Notes: generated by a model from the sequence alone, not told the origin. 33,008 nucleotides of DNA from Flavobacteriales bacterium (GCA_016788285.1 JAEUSW010000345.1:1-33008), one strand, 5' to 3'; positions 7,780 through 15,758 are shown, counted from the first letter of the stretch. Translations and numbers: made by a program.

Positions 7780-9681
7780 ATGCGTACCGCGCTGATCGTT
7801 CTTCTGCTGCTCACCGGGTGCTGGTCACCGCTGTCCGCCTCGCGCCTGGAGCACGGTCGCACCGAACGCGCGACCGGCATGGCCGGAGCACGCGATCGGG
7901 CCCGTGTGCTGCTGGAGCTGGCGCGCGGTCTGGATGCCGACCGTCCCGTGGAGGCCTTGGCGCAACGCCGCACCGCACTGCATTTCGCCGAACAGTCCAA
8001 GGACCTGGAGCTCATGCACCGGGTGCTGGTGGAGCTGCGCCGGAACGAGCTGGATGCCGGAGGGCTGGACGGTGTGCTGAGGGCCTCGCTGCGCGCCCTG
8101 GAAGTGTCCCAGCAACTGGAACGCCCGGCCGTAGTGGCCACCGACCTGGCCTGGTTGAGCCGGACGTACGCCGAGCTCGGTCAGCCCGTGCGGGCGATGG
8201 AGGAAAGCCAGCGGGCCCTGCTGGTGGTGCGCGAGCTGGGCGACAGCCTGCGGCTGGCCATGGCCCATCTGGACGTGATGGAGCGCATGATCGCGGCGGG
8301 TCGATTCCGCGAAGCGCAGGAGCAGGGTCACCTGGCCGATGCCGTCTTCGCCCATCTGGTGGACGTGGAAGGTCAGGCCCGCCGTTGGGTGCTGAGCGCC
8401 ACCGCGCTGCTCGACCAAGGGAAACCGGCCGACGCGTTGCCGTGCCTGGGCAAGGCCTCCACCCTGCTGGGCCGATCCGCATCGCCCGCCCTGTGGACCG
8501 CCTTGCGGAAGGAACAGGCCCGCGCCGCCCTCGGGATGGGGGACATGCGCGATGCCGACCGGCACCTCGACTCGTTGGAGATGCTGCTCACCCGCACGGG
8601 CGACCGCTCCGAACGTCTGCACTACCTCGACCTCCGCCAGCAGCTGGCGCGCGCCCTGGGCGCTGAACACGAGGCCCTGACCTACCTGGACCTGCAGATG
8701 AAGCTGAAGGACTCCCTGCTGAACGCGCAGATGGCGCGGCAGCTGGCCGGCCTGCAAGCGCTTTACCAGGTCTCCACCAAGGACCGCGACAATGCGATGC
8801 TCCGGGAGCGGAGCGCGATGAACGAGGCGATCGCCGGCTCGGCGCAACGGCGCAGCCGGCTGCTGCTGATCCTGCTGGGCGTGGTCTCGGCCATGGTGGT
8901 GCTGTTCGGCACCACCCTGTTCCATGTCCGCCGGGTGATCGGTCGGGTGCGTCACAAGAACCGGCTGATCCGCGAACAGGGCGATCAGCTGCAGGCCCAG
9001 AACCTGGAACTGCAGCGGCAGAACGCCCGTCTGGCGCGATCGCTGATGGCCGAGAGCGAAAAGGACCTGATGCTGCGCGAGATCCACCACCGGGTGAAGA
9101 ACGACCTGCAGGTGGTGAGCACGCTGGTCCGCCTGCGCGCCCTGCACGAACCATCGAACGGATCGCGTGAGGCGTTGGAGGACCTAGAGCGCCGGGTGCA
9201 GGCCATGGCCTTGGTGCACGACCGGCTCTACCGCTCGAACGACCTGCGCCACATCAGCCTGGGCGACCACCTGCAGGAGCTGGCGTCCGGGGTGGTGCGC
9301 AGTTTCGCCGCCGAACACCACGTGACGGCCAAGGTCTCCTGCTCGGTGGCCGAGGTGCCCACGGCGATGCTGATCCCCTTGGGGTTGCTGGTGAACGAGC
9401 TGTTGATGAACTCCCTGAAGCATGCGTTCCCCGAGGGTCGCCATGGGTCGATCCGGATGGAGCTGGACGGGTGGAACGACCACGGCCTTCGGTTGCGCTA
9501 CGAGGATGATGGCGTGGGCATGGCCGCGGCCAACGCGCTGTCGGCCGGCAGTTTCGGCCACGACCTGATCCAGGCGCTGAGCGAGCAACTGGAGGGGGAA
9601 TTGCGCATGAGCGCTGGCGATGGCCACCGCGTGGAGCTCCTGGCCACCTTGGGCGAGGCTCCTCTGCGCGCGGTCGGCTGA
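7780..9681 (+). CDS. TPR-containing sensor histidine kinase (HisKA_2 type)
   Basis: This 633-residue protein has an N-terminal signal with a lipobox-like end (LLLLTGC), a helical TPR-type region (about 40-340) and one membrane segment (LLLILLGVVSAMVVLFGTT, about 360-380). A coiled-coil linker and a cytoplasmic kinase follow. The phosphoacceptor block is EIHHRVKNDLQVV, with His437 likely modified. The ATP-binding domain shows VNELLMNSLKHAF (N539) and YEDDGVGM (about 574-581). It would autophosphorylate in response to a periplasmic TPR-bound signal. No response regulator is adjacent, so it is an orphan kinase. The frame stays open far upstream, but the start at 7780 is chosen because it begins the signal sequence and avoids overlapping cutC. 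Ligand unknown. Confidence 0.9.
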   Translation: MRTALIVLLLLTGCWSPLSASRLEHGRTERATGMAGARDRARVLLELARGLDADRPVEALAQRRTALHFAEQSKDLELMHRVLVELRRNELDAGGLDGVLRASLRALEVSQQLERPAVVATDLAWLSRTYAELGQPVRAMEESQRALLVVRELGDSLRLAMAHLDVMERMIAAGRFREAQEQGHLADAVFAHLVDVEGQARRWVLSATALLDQGKPADALPCLGKASTLLGRSASPALWTALRKEQARAALGMGDMRDADRHLDSLEMLLTRTGDRSERLHYLDLRQQLARALGAEHEALTYLDLQMKLKDSLLNAQMARQLAGLQALYQVSTKDRDNAMLRERSAMNEAIAGSAQRRSRLLLILLGVVSAMVVLFGTTLFHVRRVIGRVRHKNRLIREQGDQLQAQNLELQRQNARLARSLMAESEKDLMLREIHHRVKNDLQVVSTLVRLRALHEPSNGSREALEDLERRVQAMALVHDRLYRSNDLRHISLGDHLQELASGVVRSFAAEHHVTAKVSCSVAEVPTAMLIPLGLLVNELLMNSLKHAFPEGRHGSIRMELDGWNDHGLRLRYEDDGVGMAAANALSAGSFGHDLIQALSEQLEGELRMSAGDGHRVELLATLGEAPLRAVG

Positions 9682-9701
9682 GGGGCTCGGCGCACCGGAC
9701 C

Positions 9702-9709
9702 TATCTTCG
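9702..9709 (+). promoter_or_regulatory. -7-type promoter element TATCTTCG for the DEAD-box helicase
   Basis: TATCTTCG fits the high-GC variant TAnnTTCG seen repeatedly in this window. It lies in the gap after the sensor kinase, 48 bases before the helicase ATG. Confidence 0.45.
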
Positions 9710-9757
9710 CGCCGCTTCGCGCCCCGATCGACCGGTGCACGGGCACATCACCTGAAC

Positions 9758-11023
9758 ATGGGGTTCGAAGAACTGGGGCTCAACCCCGACCTGCTCGAGG
9801 GCATCACGGCCATGGGCATCCGCACGCCCACGCCCATCCAGCAGCAGGCCATCCCGGCCGCGCTCGATGGTCGTGACCTGATCGCCTGCGCACAGACCGG
9901 CACCGGCAAGACCGCGGCCTTCCTGCTGCCCATCATGGACGTGGTCCACCGCTACCGGCCGAAGGTCGAGGGCAGCATCCGGGCCTTGGTGGTGGTGCCC
10001 ACCCGCGAGCTCGCCCTGCAGATCGACCAGCAGTTGCAGGCCATCGCGTACTTCACCCCCATCACGTCGATCCCGGTCTACGGCGGCAGTGATGCCGCGT
10101 CGTTCGACCAGCAGAAGGCCGCCCTGACCGGAGGCACCGAGGTGATCATCGCCACCCCGGGCAAGCTGTTGAGCCACCTCAACCTGGGTTATGTGCCGGT
10201 GAAGGGCCTGGAGTTCCTGGTGCTCGACGAGGCCGATCGGATGATGGACATGGGGTTCATCGACGACATCATGCGCATCATCAGTTTCCTGCCGGAGGAC
10301 CGGCAGACGCTGCTGTTCAGCGCCACCATGCCGCCTGCGATCCGGGAGCTCACCAAACGCATCCTGAAGGACCCCGTGGAGATCACGATCGCGCTGAGCA
10401 AGCCGGCCGAGGGGGTGGACCAGCAGGCGTTCGTGGTGCACGAGATGCAGAAGGCGCCCGTGCTGGAGCACCTGCTGCGCACCACCGAGGCCAGCTGCAT
10501 CGTGCTGTTCGCCGGCCGCAAGAGCGAGGTGCGCAACCTGGCGCGCCACCTCAAGCGCAAGGGCTTCGACGCCGAGGCGATGCACAGCGACCTGGAGCAG
10601 AGCGAGCGGGAGGAGGTGCTGCTGCGGTTCCGGAACCGACGGCTGCGGATCCTGGTGGCCACCAACGTGGTGAGCCGCGGGATCGACATCGACGACATCG
10701 ACATGGTGATCAACTACGACGTGCCGCAGGACCCCGAGGACTACGTGCACCGCGTGGGACGCACGGCGCGGGCCGCCCGCAAGGGACAGGCCGTCACCTT
10801 CATCAACGACAAGGAGATGCGCGAGTTCGGCCGCATCGAGAAGCTCATCGGGTATGCCGTCCGCAAGGTGCCCCTGCCCGCGGAGTTCGGCCCCGGACCG
10901 GAGTACCGGCCCGATGCGCCCAAGCGCCGGGATGGTGGCGGAGGTGGACGGAGCGGCTCACGGAGCGGCGCCGCCGGCCGCAGCGCGGGGGGCCGTGCGG
11001 GCGGCGGTCGCGGTCGCCGTTAG
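9758..11023 (+). CDS. DEAD-box ATP-dependent RNA helicase, RhlE-like
   Basis: The 421-residue protein carries the full DEAD-box motif set in order: Q motif (GIRTPTPIQQQAIP), motif I AQTGTGKT (about 44-51), PTRELALQ, TPGKL, DEAD (about 157-160), SAT, the ATNVVSRGIDIDD block and HRVGRTARA. The C-terminal tail is rich in Gly, Arg and Ser, as in RhlE-type helicases that bind RNA loosely and act in ribosome assembly, RNA decay or cold adaptation. The start at 9758 gives the normal N-terminus (MGFEELGLNPDLL); the longer in-frame extension upstream has no homology. The gene ends one base before the convergent cyclophilin gene, with no terminator hairpin visible between them. Confidence 0.95.
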   Translation: MGFEELGLNPDLLEGITAMGIRTPTPIQQQAIPAALDGRDLIACAQTGTGKTAAFLLPIMDVVHRYRPKVEGSIRALVVVPTRELALQIDQQLQAIAYFTPITSIPVYGGSDAASFDQQKAALTGGTEVIIATPGKLLSHLNLGYVPVKGLEFLVLDEADRMMDMGFIDDIMRIISFLPEDRQTLLFSATMPPAIRELTKRILKDPVEITIALSKPAEGVDQQAFVVHEMQKAPVLEHLLRTTEASCIVLFAGRKSEVRNLARHLKRKGFDAEAMHSDLEQSEREEVLLRFRNRRLRILVATNVVSRGIDIDDIDMVINYDVPQDPEDYVHRVGRTARAARKGQAVTFINDKEMREFGRIEKLIGYAVRKVPLPAEFGPGPEYRPDAPKRRDGGGGGRSGSRSGAAGRSAGGRAGGGRGRR

Positions 11024-11024
11024 G

Positions 11025-11708
11025 TCAGCGCGCCTTGAACATGCCGGCGTTGGCGGCCAGCACCTGCGTGGCGTCGAAGGCCTTCGCCTTGTCCCCCACA
11101 CGCTCGATGCGGATGCTCTCGATCCGGTCGCCCTGGGCGATGGCGTTCACCACCTCCTGACCGGCCGTGACGTAGCCGAACACGGCGTGCCGCCCGTCCA
11201 GCCAGGGGGTCTCCTTGTGGGTGATGAAGAACTGGCTTCCGTTCGTGGCCGGACCGGCGTTGGCCATGCTGAGGGTGCCCGCGCGGTCATGCTTCAGGCC
11301 GGGGTTGATCTCGTCCTGGAACGCATAGCCCGGCCCGCCCGAGCCGGTGCCCGTGGGATCGCCGCCCTGGATCATGAAGTCGGCGATGACGCGGTGGAAG
11401 GTGAGCCCATCGTAGTACGGCTGGCCCTGCCCGCGCGCGGTGTTCTTCACCGAGCCTTCGGCCAGTCCGACGAAGTTGGCCACCGTCACCGGGGCCTTCT
11501 CATGTTCCAGCCTAATGGTGATGGCGCCCTTGGTGGTGGTGATCTTGGCGAAGACGCCCTCGGTGGGGTTGGTGCTCATGGGTGCTTGTTCGGTGGTGGT
11601 GAGTGGGTCGGTCGCGGGCGCGGCGGCCTCGCCGGCGCCTTGGCCGGAAGGCGCACACGAGGCCAACAGCAGGGACCAGAGGGCGGAAAGGGATATCGCG
11701 GATCGCAT
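11025..11708 (-). CDS. Cyclophilin-type peptidyl-prolyl isomerase, lipoprotein
   Basis: Cyclophilins catalyse cis-trans isomerisation of X-Pro bonds. The 227-residue protein has a lipoprotein signal ([18 protein letters not shown], lipid-linked Cys at 18), a low-complexity linker and a compact cyclophilin domain from about residue 52. Signature blocks are [23 protein letters not shown], which holds the catalytic Arg, and [18 protein letters not shown] closes the active-site groove. Membrane-anchored periplasmic cyclophilins are common in Bacteroidota and help fold exported proteins. A later ATG (MSTNPTEG, about residue 44) would give a cytoplasmic form. The good lipobox and a promoter-like element 19 bases before 11708 favour the longer form. 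Confidence 0.94.
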   Translation of the reverse strand: MRSAISLSALWSLLLASCAPSGQGAGEAAAPATDPLTTTEQAPMSTNPTEGVFAKITTTKGAITIRLEHEKAPVTVANFVGLAEGSVKNTARGQGQPYYDGLTFHRVIADFMIQGGDPTGTGSGGPGYAFQDEINPGLKHDRAGTLSMANAGPATNGSQFFITHKETPWLDGRHAVFGYVTAGQEVVNAIAQGDRIESIRIERVGDKAKAFDATQVLAANAGMFKAR

Positions 11709-11727
11709 GGTCGGTTCGAAGTGGGCG

Positions 11728-11735
11728 CGAAAATA
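11728..11735 (-). promoter_or_regulatory. -7-type promoter element TATTTTCG for the cyclophilin gene
   Basis: The minus strand reads TATTTTCG, a TAnnTTCG variant, 19 bases before the ATG at 11708. It sits in the 36-base gap after the thioredoxin-fold gene, so the cyclophilin may have its own promoter. Confidence 0.45.
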
Positions 11736-11744
11736 CGCGGCGGC

Positions 11745-12284
11745 TCACTCCATGAGCCGTTCCTCGATGGCATCCAGCTTCTCCACGGAGAACGCGCCTT
11801 CGGTGCGGTGCACCACCCGGCCCTCGCGGTCGAGCACGAAGAAGTACGGGATGTCCTTGCTGTGCAGGCCGAGCGCCTGTTCGAAGGGCTCGATCTCGCC
11901 CTGGTAGAAGAGCACATGGTCGGCCACCTCCGGATCGGCGCTCTTGCGGAAGCGCTTCATGCTGGGCTCGTAGGCCGCCTTGTTGCCTCCGATGAACATG
12001 GGGATGAACCACACCTCGGCCTCGTAGGTGCCGGCGAACAGCCCGTGCTTGGCCACTAGCCTGAGGAAGGCCGGTTCCGCCCACTCCTCCAGCATGGGCG
12101 ATGCTTTCTGGCTGTAGGCGAGGCCGACCACCGTGAAGCCTTTGGCCGCCGGGTCGGGCAGCCGCACACGGCCCCCATCGGCCTTCTCCCCTTCCAGCGG
12201 TGGAAAGGTGGCCGTCTGAGCGAGCGAGGTGGTGCCGAGGAACACGGCCAACAAGGCGGGGACAAGGGGAAGGCGGGTCCGCAT
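11745..12284 (-). CDS. Secreted thioredoxin-fold protein without cysteines
   Basis: The 179-residue protein starts with a signal peptide (MRTRLPLVPALLAVFLGTTSLAQ). The rest resembles the thioredoxin/TlpA fold: a first strand FTVVGLAYSQ, where redox members have CxxC, then helices, an acidic strand (AEVWFIPMF) and IPYFFVLDREGRVV, which matches the usual cis-Pro loop and following strand. There is no Cys anywhere in the protein, so it cannot be a thiol oxidoreductase; a binding or scaffold role is more likely. It is last in a minus-strand run after the acyltransferase. An alternative ATG at 12314 overlaps the acyltransferase stop and would place ten residues before the signal peptide. The fold is inferred from motif order only. 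Confidence 0.75.
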   Translation of the reverse strand: MRTRLPLVPALLAVFLGTTSLAQTATFPPLEGEKADGGRVRLPDPAAKGFTVVGLAYSQKASPMLEEWAEPAFLRLVAKHGLFAGTYEAEVWFIPMFIGGNKAAYEPSMKRFRKSADPEVADHVLFYQGEIEPFEQALGLHSKDIPYFFVLDREGRVVHRTEGAFSVEKLDAIEERLME

Positions 12285-12313
12285 GGTGAGGGGGCGTTGC
12301 AGGAATGATGCCA

Positions 12314-12862
12314 TCAGTGGACGCCGTGTTCCGGGTTGCGGCCGCGCACCGGGCGGAAATGGGCCTTCATCCGTTCCACGTCGGCGTCCACATCGCCGGT
12401 GGGCCAGAAGGGCGGCGAGAAGGAGACGCATTTGCGTCCATAGTCCATGGCCGCCAGGATGATCGGGACCTTGGCCTTGACGGCGATGTGGTAGAAGCCC
12501 GTCCTCCAGGTGTCCACGCGCTTGCGGGTGCCCTCCGGGGTGATGGCGATCTTGAAGCCGGGCACGGTGCGGAACAGGTCGGCCACCTGGTCCACGAGCT
12601 GGTTCTTCTGGCTTCGGTCCACCGGATAGCCGCCCAACCAGCGGAACACGGCGCCGAACGGCGGGCGGAACAGTTCGCGCTTGGCGAGGTAGCGCACATC
12701 GCCCATGCGTGCGATGCTCCGGGTGAAGAGGCCGATGAGGAAGTCCCAGTTGCTCGTATGCGGCGCCACCACCACGATGTAGCGGTCGAGGTCCTTGGGG
12801 CGCTGATCCTCGATCCGCCAGCCGAGCAGGCGGAACATCAGCAGGGAGAACAGCCTGAACAT
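12314..12862 (-). CDS. PlsC-like acyltransferase family protein
   Basis: This 182-residue protein has the two key motifs of glycerophospholipid acyltransferases: HTSNWD (HX4D, catalytic His-Asp) and ITPEGTRKR (substrate phosphate binding). A short hydrophobic N-terminus (MFRLFSLLMFRLLGW) would hold it at the inner membrane. The family moves acyl chains to lysophosphatidic acid or related lipids. The protein is shorter than classic PlsC (about 240 residues), in line with a small subfamily that may act on other lipids such as ornithine or amino lipids; the substrate cannot be read from the sequence. Four bases separate it from the upstream STAS-like gene, and its stop lies close to the thioredoxin-fold gene, so the three are likely co-transcribed. 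Confidence 0.88.
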   Translation of the reverse strand: MFRLFSLLMFRLLGWRIEDQRPKDLDRYIVVVAPHTSNWDFLIGLFTRSIARMGDVRYLAKRELFRPPFGAVFRWLGGYPVDRSQKNQLVDQVADLFRTVPGFKIAITPEGTRKRVDTWRTGFYHIAVKAKVPIILAAMDYGRKCVSFSPPFWPTGDVDADVERMKAHFRPVRGRNPEHGVH

Positions 12863-12866
12863 GGGC

Positions 12867-13253
12867 TCACGTCTGTTGCAGCAGCCAGGCCACCGCGGCA
12901 TCCTCGGAGGTGTGCACGCTGGTGGGGAACGGATGATGGAGGTAGTGATAGTACATGCGCGCCACCTTTTCGTTGAGGGTGGTGGTGGCCACGGTGGCCT
13001 CGGCCACGGTGCGGTCCGCCACCTGTGGGGTGGTGTCGATGGTGGTCACCTCCAGCTCGAAGTCCACCTCGGCGGCCAACACGACCAGCACCCGTCGTGG
13101 CGCCCCTTCGCAGAGGCGGCGCCGGGCCTCCACCACCTCCTGCACCCCGGCGGCATCGGTGAGCAGGTCCGGTTTGAAGCGGATCTCAAGGATGTCGTCG
13201 TGTCGCACGCTCAGCACGGCCAATCGCAGGTCGATCGCATCCACGGGCTTCAT
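12867..13253 (-). CDS. Small STAS/SpoIIAA-like domain protein (DUF7793-like)
   Basis: The 128-residue protein has no signal peptide or membrane segment. The pattern of DDILEIRFKPDLLTDAAGVQEVVEARRRLCEGAPRR.. then VLVVLAAEVDFELEV, and an ending FPTSVHTSEDAAVAWLL, matches small STAS-like proteins common in Bacteroidota, in which an alpha/beta fold alternates strands and helices. Their function is unknown. It is the first gene of a three-gene run with the acyltransferase and the thioredoxin-fold protein. A degenerate promoter-like TACCTTGC lies 7 bases before the start. The match is by memory of family pattern, so the family name is tentative. Confidence 0.72.
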   Translation of the reverse strand: MKPVDAIDLRLAVLSVRHDDILEIRFKPDLLTDAAGVQEVVEARRRLCEGAPRRVLVVLAAEVDFELEVTTIDTTPQVADRTVAEATVATTTLNEKVARMYYHYLHHPFPTSVHTSEDAAVAWLLQQT

Positions 13254-13304
13254 GGGGCGGGCAAGGTATCAAAGGCGCGGATCGCAGGAACCCGACCGCC
13301 CCAC

Positions 13305-13880
13305 ATGCCGTATGAGCGCCCCATGGAGCAGATGGGATTCGCGGTGGTGGACGTGGAAACGACCTTGGGCGACCCGTTGCGGGGCCGGATCATGGAGCTC
13401 GCCCTGGTGCTGCCCGATGCCGATGGACACGTGGCGTGGAGCGCCCTGGTCGACCCGGGTGTGCCGGTGCCGGCGTTCGCACGGATGTTGACGGGCATCG
13501 CACCGGACGACCTGCGCCATGCGCCGCGCTTCCATCGGATCATCCCGCGGTTGCTGCTGCTCACGGACACCCGGGTGATCGTGGCGCACAACGCCCGGTA
13601 CGACATGGCGGCCCTGACGGCGGAGTGTGGTCGGGCGGGCGTGTCGTTCGACCGGTCGACCCTCTGCACCGAACGGCTCAGCCGCCAACTGGTGCCCCAG
13701 CTGAGCCATCACAACCTGGGCAGCCTGTGCCGCCACTTCGGGATCCCCTTCGCGGGCCGTCATCGTGCGTTGAACGACGCCCGCGCCACCACGGCGTTGT
13801 TGGCCCGGTTCATCGATGGGTTCGGCGCGGAACGGGTGGCGCGGGCCATCCATCATCCGGCCCGGGAGGCGCGCGCCTGA
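13305..13880 (+). CDS. DEDDh 3'-5' exonuclease, DNA polymerase III epsilon-like
   Basis: The 191-residue protein shows the three exonuclease motifs: FAVVDVETT (D16 and E18 bind metal), VIVAHNARYDMAAL, and HRALNDARAT, giving the DEDDh class. These enzymes remove nucleotides from 3' ends, either as polymerase proofreaders or in DNA and RNA repair. It is a stand-alone domain without a GIY-YIG or BRCT extension. The frame stays open far upstream, but family homology starts at about MEQMGFAVVDVE; ATGs at 13305 and 13323 are both possible. It is divergent from the STAS-like gene with a 51-base gap and ends 4 bases before the convergent small membrane protein gene. Whether it serves the replicative polymerase is not known. 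Confidence 0.9.
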   Translation: MPYERPMEQMGFAVVDVETTLGDPLRGRIMELALVLPDADGHVAWSALVDPGVPVPAFARMLTGIAPDDLRHAPRFHRIIPRLLLLTDTRVIVAHNARYDMAALTAECGRAGVSFDRSTLCTERLSRQLVPQLSHHNLGSLCRHFGIPFAGRHRALNDARATTALLARFIDGFGAERVARAIHHPAREARA

Positions 13881-13884
13881 CCGG

Positions 13885-14166
13885 TCACGGGAGCACGGAC
13901 GCGGCGTACAACACCCACAGCACCAGCGATAGCGCTGCACCAGCGGCCGCCAGACGGATGGTGGCACGGGCATGCCGCTCACCGTTCGGTCCGAAGCGAT
14001 GCGGCAGCACGACGGCGCGCGCTTTTGCGCGGAGGGCCAGCACCAGCGCGCACACGGCCATCAGCAGGGCGGGCACCACCAGTTGCCCCGACAGGGAGGC
14101 CGGCAGGCTCAGCACGGCGAGCACCCGTGCGGTGCGCGACCAGGGCAGGGGTTCCAGTTCGCTCAT
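13885..14166 (-). CDS. Small two-helix membrane protein of unknown function
   Basis: The 93-residue protein (MSELEPLPWS...) has two strongly hydrophobic stretches: about 14-46 (VLAVLSLPASLSGQLVVPAL then LMAVCALVLAL) and about 72-92 (LAAAGAALSLVLWVLYAASVL). A basic loop joins them. Its ATG overlaps the coaE stop (ATGA), so it is translationally coupled to coaE. This coupling and the uninterrupted hydrophobic pattern support a real gene. I do not recognise the family. Confidence 0.65.
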   Translation of the reverse strand: MSELEPLPWSRTARVLAVLSLPASLSGQLVVPALLMAVCALVLALRAKARAVVLPHRFGPNGERHARATIRLAAAGAALSLVLWVLYAASVLP

Positions 14167-14753
14167 GCGGCGGCACGATCGAGGAGGCGCTGATGAACAC
14201 CAAGCACCTGGGGGATGACGAGCTGACGGTCGTCGTTGTGGATCACATGCTGCGCCGCGGCGCGCATGTCCTCTTCCGCATCCTGGGCCGCCATGCGGGC
14301 GCGCACGGACTCCTCGCCCACCCCGTCCCGCTGCATGGTGCGGCGCAGGCGCAGGTCCTCGGGCGCGGTCACGAGCACCAGGGCGTCCAGGGCACGCGCG
14401 CCCCCGCTGCCCACCAGGATCGCGGATTCCATCAGCACGTAGGGAGCGTCCTGCGCGTCGGCCCACCGCGCGAACGCGGCCCGGACCGCCGGGTGAACGA
14501 TGCCGTTCAGCCGCGCGCGTGCCGCGGGATCGGAGAAGATCCTTCGCGCCAATGCCGCGCGGTCCAGCGTGCCGCCCGGGTAGGCTTCCGCGCCGAACGC
14601 TGCGGTCACCGCCTGCCGCACGGCGGGGTCGTCCGCGAGCAGTCGCCTGCCTGCGGCATCCGCCTCGAAGACCGGCACGCCGAGCACGCCGAAGACACGG
14701 CACACCGTGGACTTGCCACTGCCGATGCCACCGGTGATGCCGATCCTCCGCAT
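14163..14753 (-). CDS. coaE: Dephospho-CoA kinase
   Basis: CoaE phosphorylates the 3'-hydroxyl of dephospho-CoA, the last step of coenzyme A synthesis, in the cytoplasm. The 196-residue protein starts MRRIGITGGIGSGKST, a P-loop at residues 8-16, followed by the family blocks GVPVFEADAAGRRLL, LNGIVHPAVR and a lid region (RRTMQRDGVGEESVRARMAAQ). Its C-terminus (VIHNDD...) is normal. The ATG at 14753 gives the standard N-terminus; one ten residues upstream does not. It belongs to the nusB-DUF1573-yajC-coaE order often seen in Bacteroidota, although I see no YbbR-type gene between yajC and coaE. A period-8 tandem repeat occupies its leader. Confidence 0.96.
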   Translation of the reverse strand: MRRIGITGGIGSGKSTVCRVFGVLGVPVFEADAAGRRLLADDPAVRQAVTAAFGAEAYPGGTLDRAALARRIFSDPAARARLNGIVHPAVRAAFARWADAQDAPYVLMESAILVGSGGARALDALVLVTAPEDLRLRRTMQRDGVGEESVRARMAAQDAEEDMRAAAQHVIHNDDRQLVIPQVLGVHQRLLDRAAA

Positions 14754-14774
14754 GGGCTCAGACGGGGATCCGAT

Positions 14775-14838
14775 CATGTGCACGTGCGCTCATGTGACCA
14801 TGTGGCCATTTGCGCATGTGCCCGTGTGCTGAAGTGAC
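14775..14838. repeat. Period-8 degenerate tandem repeat upstream of coaE
   Basis: Eight consecutive octamers follow the pattern CATGTGnn with no change in phase: CATGTGCA, CGTGCGCT, CATGTGAC, CATGTGGC, CATTTGCG, CATGTGCC, CGTGTGCT and GAAGTGAC. Four units match CATGTG exactly and two others at five of six positions. The array lies in the 125-base gap between yajC and coaE, beginning 21 bases upstream of the coaE start. Confidence 0.8.
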
Positions 14839-14878
14839 CACGTTCCAGAGGCGCGATCAGCGGGTCCTCTTGGCTGGA

Positions 14879-15211
14879 TCAGCTGGCCTTCACGGCCTCT
14901 TCGTTCAGCTGCTGGGAGCTGTCCAACGCCAGGGCGCTCTTCTCGAAGCGGATCTTGACGTTGGTGTCCACCTCCAGCAGCACCGTCTTATCGTTCACCT
15001 CGGCCACCTTGCCATGCACACCGCCGATGGTGACCACCTTCATGCCCTTCTGGATCGACTCGCGGAACTTGCGGGCCTCCTTGGCCTTCTTCTGCTGGGG
15101 TCGGATCATGAAGAAGTAGAAGACGACCATGAGCAGGCCCATCATGATCCAGAAGCTGTACGGGCTTTGCTGGCCGGCGGCCTGCAGGGGGAAGGAGAGC
15201 GGGAACATCAT
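14879..15211 (-). CDS. yajC: Sec translocon accessory subunit YajC
   Basis: YajC forms a complex with SecD and SecF that assists Sec-dependent protein export at the inner membrane. The 110-residue protein has one membrane helix (SFWIMMGLLMVVFYFFMI) directly followed by the family hallmark RPQQKKAKE, then the conserved GMKVVTIGGVHGKVAEVND block and a strand (TVLLEVDTNVKIRFEKSAL). Length and layout are standard. It sits 14 bases downstream of the DUF1573 lipoprotein gene and is probably in the same transcript. The second Met could also be the start. Confidence 0.96.
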   Translation of the reverse strand: MMFPLSFPLQAAGQQSPYSFWIMMGLLMVVFYFFMIRPQQKKAKEARKFRESIQKGMKVVTIGGVHGKVAEVNDKTVLLEVDTNVKIRFEKSALALDSSQQLNEEAVKAS

Positions 15212-15225
15212 GCGTGTGATCGGGT

Positions 15226-15750
15226 TCAGGGGTTGCTGAGCGGAGTGAGCACTTCGCCCTTGATGGTGAGGATGGTGGTGGGTGGGCGTGTGTTGGCCAC
15301 CACGGATACGGTCTTCTCCTGAGCGCCTTCGCGACCTTCGCTATCGAAGGAGACCGTGATGGCGCCGGTGCCGCCCGGGGCGATGGGCTGTCGTGGCCAG
15401 TCCTTCCCCACCGTGCAGCCGCAGCTGCCGCGCACGTCGGCGATCACCAGATCGCCTTCGCCCGTATTGCGGAACCGGAAGCTGCGCTCCACGACCGAAC
15501 CTTGGGAGATGCGGCCCATGTGGATGACCGTGCTGTCGAAGGACATCACCGGCAGTTCTCCGGCCGCGTCCGTGTAGCCCGAAGCCCGGCCGTCGAGGGC
15601 CGTGGGGTCCACCTCGCCCGGTGGGCGCTCGCTGTGATCGGTGATGCGGCATGCACCGAGGAGCATCGCGAACACCGCCGCGGACAGGACCAGGCGCGCC
15701 GGGCGCATGCTGGCGCGAGGGGGCGCGGTCCGGTCACGGAGGTCGGTCAT
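15226..15750 (-). CDS. DUF1573 lipoprotein
   Basis: The 174-residue protein has a lipoprotein signal ending LLGAC and one Ig-like DUF1573 domain: HMGRISQGSVVERSFRFRNTGEGDLVI, then the Cys pair SCGCTV, then the end of the sandwich (VSVVANTRPPTTILTIKGEV). DUF1573 proteins are periplasmic and widespread in Bacteroidota; their function is unknown, and the conserved CGC may bind metal or form a disulfide. The start at 15750 lies 8 bases after nusB. An ATG at 15708 would begin directly with the signal sequence (MRPARLVLSAAVFAML) and is an equally good choice. Confidence 0.9.
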   Translation of the reverse strand: MTDLRDRTAPPRASMRPARLVLSAAVFAMLLGACRITDHSERPPGEVDPTALDGRASGYTDAAGELPVMSFDSTVIHMGRISQGSVVERSFRFRNTGEGDLVIADVRGSCGCTVGKDWPRQPIAPGGTGAITVSFDSEGREGAQEKTVSVVANTRPPTTILTIKGEVLTPLSNP

Positions 15751-15758
15751 GGTCCTGC

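Noticed and set aside
12314-13253. STAS-like protein, acyltransferase and thioredoxin-fold genes as a defence island
   Set aside because: No nuclease, effector or mobile-element signature is present, and each gene has an ordinary family pattern.
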